This document shows positions 39,305 through 48,085 of a stretch of DNA of 64,000 nucleotides, in pieces. The position numbers and the translations under genes were made by a program. Position 1 is the stretch's first letter. The number at the start of each line of letters is the position of its first letter. The notes below the pieces were generated by a model. The model was given only the letters and a program-made list of their open reading frames with translations, had not been told where the DNA came from and did no database searches. The stretch is from Pedobacter steynii (GTDB lineage: Bacteria; Bacteroidota; Bacteroidia; Sphingobacteriales; Sphingobacteriaceae): NCBI RefSeq assembly GCF_900103665.1, contig NZ_FNGY01000014.1:1-64000 (forward strand). The letters run 5' to 3'.

Positions 39305-42300
39305 GGTCTAACAATTCTAAAGCCTGGAACAGATTCCCGCTTGTCTATTATAAAATCAATTCTTCCATTATCAGTTGTACTCTTGTTTGCCTGTTCTAAG
39401 ATCGCAATGATCAGGTCTTTCGCCGTTGAATTTGAAGGAAGTGTTTTGGAATTACCTTCGTTAACGATGCCAAAACAAGCCAAAGAACCTCCTAATTGTA
39501 GTCCACTAACCGTATTATACCACCCTCCTATATGAAGCATAACTCCAGTCGCAGAATTAGCACTACGAGAAACGTTTAATTCCTTGGCAGCTGGTCTACT
39601 CGTCGATGCAAGCTCCACTCCAGAAGGCCCCGCCCCCAGTCGTCCCAAATAAAGAGCCCGGCTACCTTTTGGAAAACCTCCCTCTCTGATGTAGCCGCTG
39701 TATGTGTTTTTTGCTCCATCAAGTGGTTCAAAAGCGATATTCGACGCCAACCTTGGGCCGTCACCATTACCATTTTTCTGAGCCGCCGCCATATAACTAG
39801 AATTTGTAACAACGAAAGCATCTCTGGTCACGTTAAATTCCATTCGAAAACTTGCATCCTCAGTATCGGTTACTACCGCTTTATAAACGTCTATTGTTGT
39901 AATTGCAGGATTGGTTCTCTTAGGTCCGTTTGATACACCAAGAACACTCTGCTGAACTTTAAAACTTCTTTTTTCCTTTGTAATGGTGATAATTGGATAA
40001 GCCGCCATTCCATCAGGATCGATAAATCTGATAGGGTTATTAAACACATAATTGTATGGAGAATGCCTGCTCATTTTTTCTGCTAAAGGATCAATTGCAT
40101 TCCATCTAGCAATCACCGGATCATAGAACCTAGCCCCGTAATCGTACTGCTCGCCCATTTCGTCCTGAATTTCCTTTCCATTATAAAGATACTTATTATT
40201 TAGAGAGACTGTATTTCCCGCAGATTTTCTTTTCCCAAAGGCATAATAATCATCACTCTGAAGTCGATCAACTGCTCCAGTTATTGGATGTTTGCGAAAA
40301 CTGTATCTTACATTACCCAGCTGATCTGATAGGTTATATTCATAGCTAAATACACCACTATTATTTCTGGCTACTCCTTCATCTGTATGAATAATATCAA
40401 TTGTATTCCCTACATACTCAATTCCATTCACGTAACTTCGAATTGTCCCATTGCTAGACTTTTTAAGTTTATTCCCCATCGAGTTGTAGGTATAAACCAG
40501 ATTAAGTCCGATTTTAGTGACTGTATCAGGCAAATTCAAAAGGTTATAACCGACATTTAGTTTATTTCGTCCATCCACTGTCGCATTCCCATTTTCATCG
40601 TACTGATACAAGCCAGTTTGAAGTGGCCCTCTGCTGATTTGATTCAAACGATTACCTTTATAATCATACTCACTCAATCCTTCCCCGTCTCTATTCATAG
40701 TGGAGATATTTCCCATCACATCATATGTCAATACCTCTGTCATTCTTATTCCGGTACTGCTGGCATTCTTTAGCCTGTTCAACCCATCATAACCATAAGT
40801 AAAGTTGTTCAGGTAGTTGGTTCCTGTTCCCCATTTCTGATTTGCAATATTACCATTAAACTGAGGAAAAGTACCATCCTCATATTGTAACTCCAGACTA
40901 AACTGATCTGAGACTTTCTTTTTAAGCCATCCCCGTTCATTGTATCCAAATGTGGTATTTTGAAGATAAGAGTTTCCTTTGTCGGTACTATGAAGACTTT
41001 TCATTGATAACTGACCAATCTCATTATAGTCGAGTTTACTTAAAATAATCTCATCTCCATTATTGATCTTCTCCCCAGTCTTATGTTTTCGCCCGGTATG
41101 ATCATATTCAAATTGGTTACCCACTACAGTTGTTATCCCGTTTACAGTATGATTTCTGACGATTTCCTTCAATTCTCCGGCAAAATTATACTTGTTGGAA
41201 ATGACATCCGTCCCACCAAGATGATTTTGACTTTTGATCTGTAGAACCCTTCCCTCGTCATCGTAGTAATTTATGCTCAATAACATCGTTTCCGTACCTA
41301 AAACTGTAGTTTTAGTACCTGTCGGCAAACCTTGAGTGCGAATTCCATCCACCTGACCTTTTCCGGTATCCGGCACACCAAAATCATTACCCGGAAATTG
41401 ATAATTATCATAGTAATTAATGCTGTGATAGGCGGTTATATTTGTTGGGAAAGCCTGGTTGCTATATCCCTGACCTGTCGTTATTTTTGTTTCGAAGAAC
41501 TTGGTCTCTCCATTCATCAAAGTTTCCATCTGGTCCCTGGGCCTTCTATTTGCATCTGAATACAACCCGGTAATAATCACCCTTCCAAATACGTCATACT
41601 TATTAAACAACCATTTTCCACTTTTAGCCTGAACTGCATCCTGACTTAGCACCAATTGATCCCGATTGTTATAAACCATACTTTCCCATCCTTTACCCGG
41701 AACTTTCTTCTCCACCAGTCGTTTCCTTTCATCATATCTGTACTGATAACAGAAATCGTCTTGGACTTCCTGCGATGGTAATGTTATCGCATCTGGATTT
41801 GCACCCGGAGGCAAGACGAAGCTCAGGTTCCCCATGTCATCATACACATAGTAAGTAGAGAGGATTTCCATATTTCCTGTATCATTCTTATTAAAAAGAC
41901 GTTTTAAAACAGTCCTGCCTTGTTTGTCAATATAAGATTCAACCGTTCCTGCTTTTCCAGAAGCTTCTGTCCAATTTTCATTTTTAGTAATGGTCAGACC
42001 TAACTCATTCGCCAAATAATATCCTGTTCCTGCAAGCCTTCTCACATGTTCATTACCTGGTCCCGGCAAATATGCAGCAGTATATAACCTTACGGCGAAT
42101 CCCGTAGTCCCGGCAGCGATATCCATATTATTTATTCCGTAAACAAATCTTGTCGTGTGTCCTGAAGTCAGCTGCCAGGATGCGCCGGCTTCTCCCTGTT
42201 CCAACATTCTATTTAATGGTGAACGTTCAAATTTTATCTCAGAAAAAGCAGCTCCTGGAATGGCAACGATCCCTGATGCTCCCTGCAAAGTCGGATTATT

Positions 42301-42834
42301 ATAAAAAGTCAACTGATCAGCCAGTGCTGTGGTTTTATATCGTCCGTCACTTGATGAAGTATCAGAAACATAGGGCAGGTATTTTTTCTGCTCCCTTCCA
42401 TAAACATCATATTCTATAGGTTGCACAATATCCCTGAATGAGGGACTCCCCTGTATCGCGATGACCTGCGATGGTCTTCCAAGACCATCGAAATACTGCA
42501 CTGATTGATTTTCATCAGACACTTTTCGCAGACTGTCTATATTTCCATTGTTAACATTAGCCATTTTAAATATCCTGGTTAACATATAGTTCTGGTTGCG
42601 GCTCGGCCTCGAAGCAACATTTGGAAAGTTTAGAACAGGTGGGATAGTAAAAATCCGCACTGTGCTTCCCGAGGGGATATGAAATCCATCTATCAGGGTT
42701 ATACTTCCTGGCCCTTTAATTTCGGTTTCCCCACTATATTTCGATAGTACCAATGGTTTTTGAGCTGCTGAAGGGTTAAACACCCCAGCCATTAGAACCA
42801 ATCCTAGTACAATTATTCTTTTAACATCTATCAT
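39301..42834 (-). CDS. Rhs-repeat polymorphic toxin with L,D-transpeptidase-like C-terminal domain
   Basis: 1177 residues. Signal peptide (ends GVFNPSAAQ); a DUF6443 N-terminal module (SVQYFDGLGRPSQVI, EYDVYGREQKKYLPYV); Rhs/YD repeats through the middle; Rhs core YDYGARFYDPVIARWNAIDP ending in PDGM at about 943. The remaining 234 residues are the variable toxin part. It contains His1101 in VMLHIGG and Cys1120 in SLACFGI, with Ser1117 three residues before the Cys. That spacing fits the YkuD active-site pattern HX(15-18)[S/T]HGC, although His-Gly of SHGC is Leu-Ala here. A cell-wall target would suit the exported immunity protein. It starts 25 bases after the previous Rhs gene. Toxin activity is inferred. 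Confidence 0.88.
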   Translation of the reverse strand: MIDVKRIIVLGLVLMAGVFNPSAAQKPLVLSKYSGETEIKGPGSITLIDGFHIPSGSTVRIFTIPPVLNFPNVASRPSRNQNYMLTRIFKMANVNNGNIDSLRKVSDENQSVQYFDGLGRPSQVIAIQGSPSFRDIVQPIEYDVYGREQKKYLPYVSDTSSSDGRYKTTALADQLTFYNNPTLQGASGIVAIPGAAFSEIKFERSPLNRMLEQGEAGASWQLTSGHTTRFVYGINNMDIAAGTTGFAVRLYTAAYLPGPGNEHVRRLAGTGYYLANELGLTITKNENWTEASGKAGTVESYIDKQGRTVLKRLFNKNDTGNMEILSTYYVYDDMGNLSFVLPPGANPDAITLPSQEVQDDFCYQYRYDERKRLVEKKVPGKGWESMVYNNRDQLVLSQDAVQAKSGKWLFNKYDVFGRVIITGLYSDANRRPRDQMETLMNGETKFFETKITTGQGYSNQAFPTNITAYHSINYYDNYQFPGNDFGVPDTGKGQVDGIRTQGLPTGTKTTVLGTETMLLSINYYDDEGRVLQIKSQNHLGGTDVISNKYNFAGELKEIVRNHTVNGITTVVGNQFEYDHTGRKHKTGEKINNGDEIILSKLDYNEIGQLSMKSLHSTDKGNSYLQNTTFGYNERGWLKKKVSDQFSLELQYEDGTFPQFNGNIANQKWGTGTNYLNNFTYGYDGLNRLKNASSTGIRMTEVLTYDVMGNISTMNRDGEGLSEYDYKGNRLNQISRGPLQTGLYQYDENGNATVDGRNKLNVGYNLLNLPDTVTKIGLNLVYTYNSMGNKLKKSSNGTIRSYVNGIEYVGNTIDIIHTDEGVARNNSGVFSYEYNLSDQLGNVRYSFRKHPITGAVDRLQSDDYYAFGKRKSAGNTVSLNNKYLYNGKEIQDEMGEQYDYGARFYDPVIARWNAIDPLAEKMSRHSPYNYVFNNPIRFIDPDGMAAYPIITITKEKRSFKVQQSVLGVSNGPKRTNPAITTIDVYKAVVTDTEDASFRMEFNVTRDAFVVTNSSYMAAAQKNGNGDGPRLASNIAFEPLDGAKNTYSGYIREGGFPKGSRALYLGRLGAGPSGVELASTSRPAAKELNVSRSANSATGVMLHIGGWYNTVSGLQLGGSLACFGIVNEGNSKTLPSNSTAKDLIIAILEQANKSTTDNGRIDFIIDKRESVPGFRIVRP

Positions 42835-42859
42835 TTTAAATTCAGTTAATCAATTAGGG

Positions 42860-45800
42860 TTAGTCTATTGCGCAATCATAAGCGTTATACTCATAAAGGA
42901 GTTCACTCTTTGAGCCATCAGACCATTGGTATTCATAGGTGCATTTATAACCATTTCCGGTCCTCTGAGAGGACAAATTGTATCTCCTGCCTGTTTCACA
43001 ATGACCATTAACTATCTTTTGACCTTCACCGGTACAGGTATTAATACAATTTCCATACTCATTAGCATTAGCCTGCCCCTTGGTGTTGAGCTCATTTGTT
43101 GCCAACTGATTCGCAGCAGCCTGGCTTGCAGTAGCAGTATATTTTCCGGCAGGAACGGTGTAAGCAATACTAGTTCCTGTAAGGCCATCGGTACAAACTT
43201 TTGTGAACATCTTGCTCATCGCGACACTTTTATAAATTGTCGGAGCGACATAAGGACTCATTCCATAATTGAGTGTATAGTTTTTTACTATATTAGTATA
43301 CTGATCTTTAATATTTTTTAGCCGTTGAAATCCATCATACTCATAATAGGAAGTTTGTCCTTTCTCATCTGTTATACTTGTCACTCCAACCAAAGGCTCG
43401 TAAGTATACGTGGTAACATGTGAAGCAGTAAGATTCAACCTTAATTTATTCAACTCATTTCGTAATTCCATGTCACTTGTCGGATTGTCGAGTATAGCCT
43501 GGTTTACATATTGTTTAGCCAGATTGTAATCACCGTTTAGGATTTTGGCTACGGGAAACTGAGAACTGTAACCCCAGAAGTAAGTTTCTTTAATGCCATT
43601 AATCTGTTGTTGTTCTAAAAGATTACCATGCTCATCATATTCATTAAAAGAGATCTTCGGCTTATAACGACTGTCTATTGCACTCGCTGCTGCGGTAATA
43701 GACGCGGGGCTGAAATTTGTGATGCCCTGACGACTCTCCATTTTATGGACAACATTAGGATAAGGTATTGTCGTTTTATAGGTAGTTAAAATAGAAGATA
43801 CTGTTCTGAGGTTAGTCCCATTAGCATTAGATTTCTGAACATACTGCTCAACAACAGGATCGATAACGTTTTTATCTTTCAGGATTTGAATCCCTTTTGC
43901 AATATCATTGTTGGCATATTCGGTGCTGGCATAATCCATTGGATAGGTCATCTTAGAAGTTATCTTTTCACCTTCACTCGTTGTCTCCGTGTTCGTGGAT
44001 ATTTGTCCGAGGGAGTTAAACATCCACTCTTTTCTATTTACCAATACTCCTGAATCCGTATTAAAAGTAGAATCTATCTGTAAGGACAACTGCTTAGCAC
44101 CACCTACGATGTCATACTCAGCATAATTGAAAAGTGAGTTATGCCCGTTTATAGCAAAATTAAACAGGCCCGGGTGGCGATTTTCTGCAGGAGAAGCTTT
44201 TGCAAAGCCACTCACTTTGAAACCGCTAAACTGACTCGTAGCGGTTGGGCTATATTCGTAACTTTCTTTTCTTGCGAGCTTCTCTCCGGTAGCTGTTGTC
44301 TCATAAAAGCGTTTCTCCTTTAAGCGAGGCGCAGTCCGGTAATCGTATGTTCTTACAAATGGGGCGGAATTCTGAACATCACGGGGATACCATCCTGCTT
44401 GGAAGTAATTTTGATCGTAGTTATAAACCGTTCTTCCCGTAACCGCAGCGTCTTTATTTATTTCAGTAACTTCATCATACCATCCATAATTTTGCATTAC
44501 ATAACTGTCAGCAATCTCCGGGTCCGGGACAGAAGAATAAACAAGTTTCCTTACAGCCTCCATATACGTTCCGCTTGAGATGGCGACAAGTTCAGCTCGT
44601 TCACTAATATTCATACCTATTTCTGAACCAGGCAACGTTTGCCCTTTTCCATAACCAGAATAGTTTTTCCCATATAAGTAACTCTTTGAAAGCAGTAGTT
44701 TTTCAGATTTATCATAAGACCGAATCTCTCGTATACGAATTCCCCCGCTTTGAATCTTTCCGTTCGCGTTAAACTGATTCGGCTCAAAAACATAATCTGT
44801 AAAACCGCCAGTTGGATAAGTGATTTTATTTAAACTATAAGCTATTGAAGCCTGACTTTTATTTGCGCCAAAATTATAAGCATGATTGCGGTTAAAATCG
44901 CAGGGGGTTTCTGGTGTTGTGCTTCCAGAATTGATCCAACTGAAATTCACCTTAAGCTCAGGAAGATAAGACGCCTCATATCCCAAATCAGAATTGCTAT
45001 CTCTTGCATAGTAACCCCAAAAATCATAATTTCTATAATTGGTGCCTTTTGAATTGTAATCAAATTTATAAGTGAGCGAATTTTTTAAATCCGCATCATA
45101 AATTTTTAAAGAATCTAAAAACTGACGACTATTTCCACCGGAACTATAATAGAACAAGACTCTTTTCTTTAATTCTCCCGTTATTGTAGAAATATTCAAA
45201 GCATTGATTTTCTGATCCTGAGCTGCCCGCTCAAAAGTCACCTTTTCGTTAGGTGTTGTTATCTCCATTGTGTTATAAGTATCATAATATCCAGGAGAGC
45301 CTGTTACACTACTAGAGTACACCATTTGATCAGGATAACAATTGTCTTGAGACTCCCGTCTAGTGCCATAGGTAAGAGAAAGCGAAGTCACTCCCGCCCC
45401 TCTTTGCTCATAAAACTTCCTATACTTAAAAGATATCTGTTGATTAGACGGCAAGCTAATTTTAGTTAGTGGCCAGGCTGTAGTAACTAACCCGCCTCTA
45501 ACACCGGTCGTTTCACAAAGATCTTCATTGCTATTCTCTGTTTTCCCGAACTCATAAAAAACACCTCTGGTATCTTTAAAATCCAATGCGTTGATACATG
45601 TACTATTCGAAGCAAATATTTTGGTGGTATAATTAATTTTAGACCCAAATTCCCCAGTCAACAAGGTGGTTGTTTTCTTAATCCTATCGTCGATCAGGAA
45701 TCTGCCCGAAGTATTATCAAGACCATAAGTAAATATATCATACTGGCCATCCAGATCATCAAACGGACCGTCAAAAAATCTATGGGATTCACTACTTTTA

Positions 45801-46228
45801 TTAAATTTCGACAGATACCTTTCCCTGGTAAGTCGGTCCAATTCGTAATACACTTTGTTATTTATTTCATGTTGACTAGGCATTACAGTTTGTTCGTCGG
45901 CAAAACTATAAGTCGTTCTCGATATCCTATACCCTGGGCTTAACGCCCAGCCTACACCAACATCACCATTTGCCTGTGCAAATTTGATTCCTGAGGCATG
46001 GTAGGAAAGTGCTATTGGGATTTTGATCAATCCCACCTGTATATCATAAATCGGTATATTTATTTCGGGGGTCCCGCTTTGTAGCGAGACGACATGGTTA
46101 ACATATTTATCAAATTCACTACTGCTGGGTGAAGGTGGCAAGACCCTTTTTAAATCTTGGGCATAGCTAACAGCGCCAAGAATCCATAACAGATACACAG
46201 ACAACATTTTTCTTATCATAAACAACAT
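42860..46228 (-). CDS. Rhs/SpvB-like exported protein with C-terminal DUF5977 domain
   Basis: 1122 residues, first gene of the Rhs operon. Signal peptide MIRKMLSVYLLWILGAVSYA within the first 24 residues (ATG 46219 is an alternative start). The N-terminal third (VVSLQSGTPEINIPIYDI, GDVGVGWALSPGYRISRTTY) is of the type found at the start of Bacteroidota Rhs partners. YD-like repeats follow. Near the end, VCTDGLTGTSIAYTVPAGKY and AAANQLATNELNTKGQANAN fit DUF5977, a repeat seen in large secreted proteins of this phylum. It lacks the Rhs core and toxin tail, so it may act as shell or delivery partner of the next protein. Confidence 0.85.
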   Translation of the reverse strand: MLFMIRKMLSVYLLWILGAVSYAQDLKRVLPPSPSSSEFDKYVNHVVSLQSGTPEINIPIYDIQVGLIKIPIALSYHASGIKFAQANGDVGVGWALSPGYRISRTTYSFADEQTVMPSQHEINNKVYYELDRLTRERYLSKFNKSSESHRFFDGPFDDLDGQYDIFTYGLDNTSGRFLIDDRIKKTTTLLTGEFGSKINYTTKIFASNSTCINALDFKDTRGVFYEFGKTENSNEDLCETTGVRGGLVTTAWPLTKISLPSNQQISFKYRKFYEQRGAGVTSLSLTYGTRRESQDNCYPDQMVYSSSVTGSPGYYDTYNTMEITTPNEKVTFERAAQDQKINALNISTITGELKKRVLFYYSSGGNSRQFLDSLKIYDADLKNSLTYKFDYNSKGTNYRNYDFWGYYARDSNSDLGYEASYLPELKVNFSWINSGSTTPETPCDFNRNHAYNFGANKSQASIAYSLNKITYPTGGFTDYVFEPNQFNANGKIQSGGIRIREIRSYDKSEKLLLSKSYLYGKNYSGYGKGQTLPGSEIGMNISERAELVAISSGTYMEAVRKLVYSSVPDPEIADSYVMQNYGWYDEVTEINKDAAVTGRTVYNYDQNYFQAGWYPRDVQNSAPFVRTYDYRTAPRLKEKRFYETTATGEKLARKESYEYSPTATSQFSGFKVSGFAKASPAENRHPGLFNFAINGHNSLFNYAEYDIVGGAKQLSLQIDSTFNTDSGVLVNRKEWMFNSLGQISTNTETTSEGEKITSKMTYPMDYASTEYANNDIAKGIQILKDKNVIDPVVEQYVQKSNANGTNLRTVSSILTTYKTTIPYPNVVHKMESRQGITNFSPASITAAASAIDSRYKPKISFNEYDEHGNLLEQQQINGIKETYFWGYSSQFPVAKILNGDYNLAKQYVNQAILDNPTSDMELRNELNKLRLNLTASHVTTYTYEPLVGVTSITDEKGQTSYYEYDGFQRLKNIKDQYTNIVKNYTLNYGMSPYVAPTIYKSVAMSKMFTKVCTDGLTGTSIAYTVPAGKYTATASQAAANQLATNELNTKGQANANEYGNCINTCTGEGQKIVNGHCETGRRYNLSSQRTGNGYKCTYEYQWSDGSKSELLYEYNAYDCAID

Positions 46229-46586
46229 TTACTAATTTTAAATTAAAACAAACTCAATAACAGTGAAAAAAATAAAAAGGCATACCAATACCTAGTAATA
46301 CGTTAATAAAACACACAGACATATTGACGAAAACAATTGAAAAATAAGTTCAAAAAAAACCTAAAAAGATCATAAAGAGCCGTTTAACAATAAGTTTTAA
46401 ACCAAAAATTTAAAAAACCTCTAAATTACCTCAAAAGTAAAAAAATATTTCAATAAAGTAATATTATAACAAATTATTTAACAATAAGAATACACCACCT
46501 TAAACTTAGTGTGGAAATTGCTAAATTAGATTCATGAAATTGCAATGCTAGAATGGCATACATGGCGATTGAGGAGACTACCTTGA
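46229..46586. promoter_or_regulatory. AT-rich region upstream of the Rhs operon
   Basis: 358 bases, strongly AT-rich with A- and T-runs, no ORF. It should contain the promoter of the leftward Rhs operon. No exact TAnnTTTG motif was found. The degenerate DUF1801 fragment starts at its right end. Confidence 0.4.
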
Positions 46587-46682
46587 ATGATTCTGGCCCG
46601 TTGGATTGAAAAATCAAGGGTGAAACAATGGGGTTATAAAAATGCAGTGAAGAGAAAAGTAGTATTAGTACGTTTAGTTTAA
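46587..46682 (+). pseudogene. DUF1801 gene fragment (3' end only)
   Basis: An open frame of 31 codons plus stop, ATGATTCTGGCCCG..., encodes MILARWIEKSRVKQWGYKN and then AVKRKVVLVRLV. This matches the last 30 residues of the DUF1801 protein at 38288-38686 (ARWIEKSKVIQWDYKNVVKR). Upstream sequence does not continue the gene. It is a truncated duplicate, not an independent gene. Confidence 0.85.
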
Positions 46683-46747
46683 GCCAGGGTATACTTATGG
46701 GATTTCCTCATATGTAGTAGATAGCATTTCCTTAAATGCTATAAAAA

Positions 46748-46778
46748 AAACCGGGATTTAAATATTCAATCCCGGTTT
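46748..46778. terminator. Second copy of the duplicated terminator hairpin
   Basis: Arms AAACCGGGATT (46748-46758) and AATCCCGGTTT (46768-46778), preceded by an A-run. One base of the longer stem seen in the copy at 38747-38777 has changed, so the stem is 11 bp here. Confidence 0.8.
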
Positions 46779-46834
46779 ACAATATTAAAGGCTCATTTAG
46801 ATCTTCGCGAGTCATACTAAGACCAGACTGGCTA

Positions 46835-47209
46835 TTATAGCCATTTAACAATTGGCTCTTTATTACTAATGACATCTAATATCTTGTTTGAAGAAAGAAT
46901 ATTATAATGAACCAAATGATGTTCATTAGGTATACCCCTGCTTTCCTCAATAAACCAGCTTATAAACTCGGAAGCATTTGTTTTATTAAATGGGCCAAGC
47001 GTATCATTTTCATATAATGTTTTGAGACGACCTGATTCTTCAGTCAATCTGTATCCTAGAAAATTAGAATAAAATATTTCAAGTCTTCTGTTCGACTGGC
47101 CAGATTCTCTTAGAATAATTTTAAGCCCGTCAAACCCATCATTTAATTCGTACAAATAAAACTCTAATAATGGAGACGCTATTAACTCCCATTCTTCATA
47201 TAAATCCAT
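46835..47209 (-). CDS. Unknown acidic protein inserted in the duplicated toxin-immunity segment
   Basis: 124 residues, no signal peptide, acidic at the N-terminus (MDLYEEWELIASPLLEFYLY) with DGFDGLKIILRESGQSNRRL and a tail ISNKEPIVKWL. No family recognised. The size, acidity and position between an orphan terminator and an orphan immunity-like gene fit a cytoplasmic immunity protein for another Rhs toxin, but that is inference. There is a 209-base gap without a gene between its start and the exported paralogue upstream. Confidence 0.6.
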   Translation of the reverse strand: MDLYEEWELIASPLLEFYLYELNDGFDGLKIILRESGQSNRRLEIFYSNFLGYRLTEESGRLKTLYENDTLGPFNKTNASEFISWFIEESRGIPNEHHLVHYNILSSNKILDVISNKEPIVKWL

Positions 47210-47418
47210 TGTTTAATAATTTTATCTTGGATACCTAATTTTTTTTTACTCCAGTGTCCAGACTTGTAATCTCGAAAGTGGGGTCCACCGGGTATCCTTT
47301 ACTGTGTTAGAAGTACTATATAGTCCGAAGCTTTAAGGGCGGTTCGGAAGCTTTTACTCTTAAATATTGGTCTGTTGTCAGTAGGTTAATTGGCGAATCA
47401 AATATCATCGTTGAAGGC

Positions 47419-47865
47419 TCATTTATATCTGATAATATGCAAATATTCGGGATCAATCCCTGCAAAAAAATAGATCTCTTTCCGTTTTTTATTAAAAAAT
47501 CTGATCCGATAAGTTTTACTATCAATGTTAAAGTCTTTATCATCTATTATCTTAGCAGTCTTAGCGAGGTCTATTTCGTTGTTAGTGTAAAAAAGTTCAG
47601 AAAATCTAGAAAGTTCATTTTTTGTGTACTCCACATACCCTAAAGCATTCCAAATATCGACGCCTATAAATTCACCATTTTCAAGATATGCTTTAGTTTT
47701 CACCAAATATTTTCGCTTTTGAAATCTGATGACGCTATCATTTGGCAAAAACGGGTACGGTACAAATGTCTTAAGTGCTTTAAATTTTGCAACGATACTC
47801 ACTTCTTTTTGCGCTTTGCAAAATAAACTGCAGAGTATTAATGATATTATAGTCGCATTTCTCAT
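47419..47865 (-). CDS. Exported immunity-protein paralogue (orphan)
   Basis: 148 residues from ATG 47865 (an ORF start at 47928 would precede the signal peptide). It is collinear with the protein at 38858-39304: signal MRNATIISLILCSLFCKAQ, identical FQKRKYLVKTKAYLENGEFI and IRFFNKKRKEIY blocks, and divergence mainly around residues 88-115. There is no Rhs toxin gene directly upstream, so it looks like an orphan immunity gene left by exchange of toxin cassettes, or protection against a related toxin. Function inferred from the paralogue. Confidence 0.75.
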   Translation of the reverse strand: MRNATIISLILCSLFCKAQKEVSIVAKFKALKTFVPYPFLPNDSVIRFQKRKYLVKTKAYLENGEFIGVDIWNALGYVEYTKNELSRFSELFYTNNEIDLAKTAKIIDDKDFNIDSKTYRIRFFNKKRKEIYFFAGIDPEYLHIIRYK

Positions 47866-48085
47866 AAAATATTTTACTTCTTCCAGCCTCAATAATACCC
47901 AATGGGCCATCATAAGTGTAACACACAAAGAATATCGAGCCCATTTTATAAATATTTACTTAAAGTATTCAAATATACCAAGACAGCAAACAAATAAACA
48001 TAGCAGAACAGCCCACATAGCATAACCAGCTTGCAATTAGCAATTTACGGAAATAAAAAAAATGATTTTTTAAAGAAACAGAGCA

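Larger units (their letters stand above)
46587..47865. repeat. Duplicated segment, rearranged copy
   Basis: Diverged copy of 38590-39304. It keeps the DUF1801 end, the terminator hairpin and the exported immunity-like gene, but has a 124-codon gene and about 200 bases of unexplained sequence between the last two. Confidence 0.8.

Noticed and set aside
39301..46228. The two Rhs genes as one gene split by a frameshift
   Set aside because: Each has its own signal peptide and its own characteristic N-terminal module, separated by a normal 25-base spacer.
47316..47543. 75-residue minus-strand ORF overlapping the immunity paralogue
   Set aside because: Different frame of the same strand as a duplicated protein whose frame is conserved between copies.
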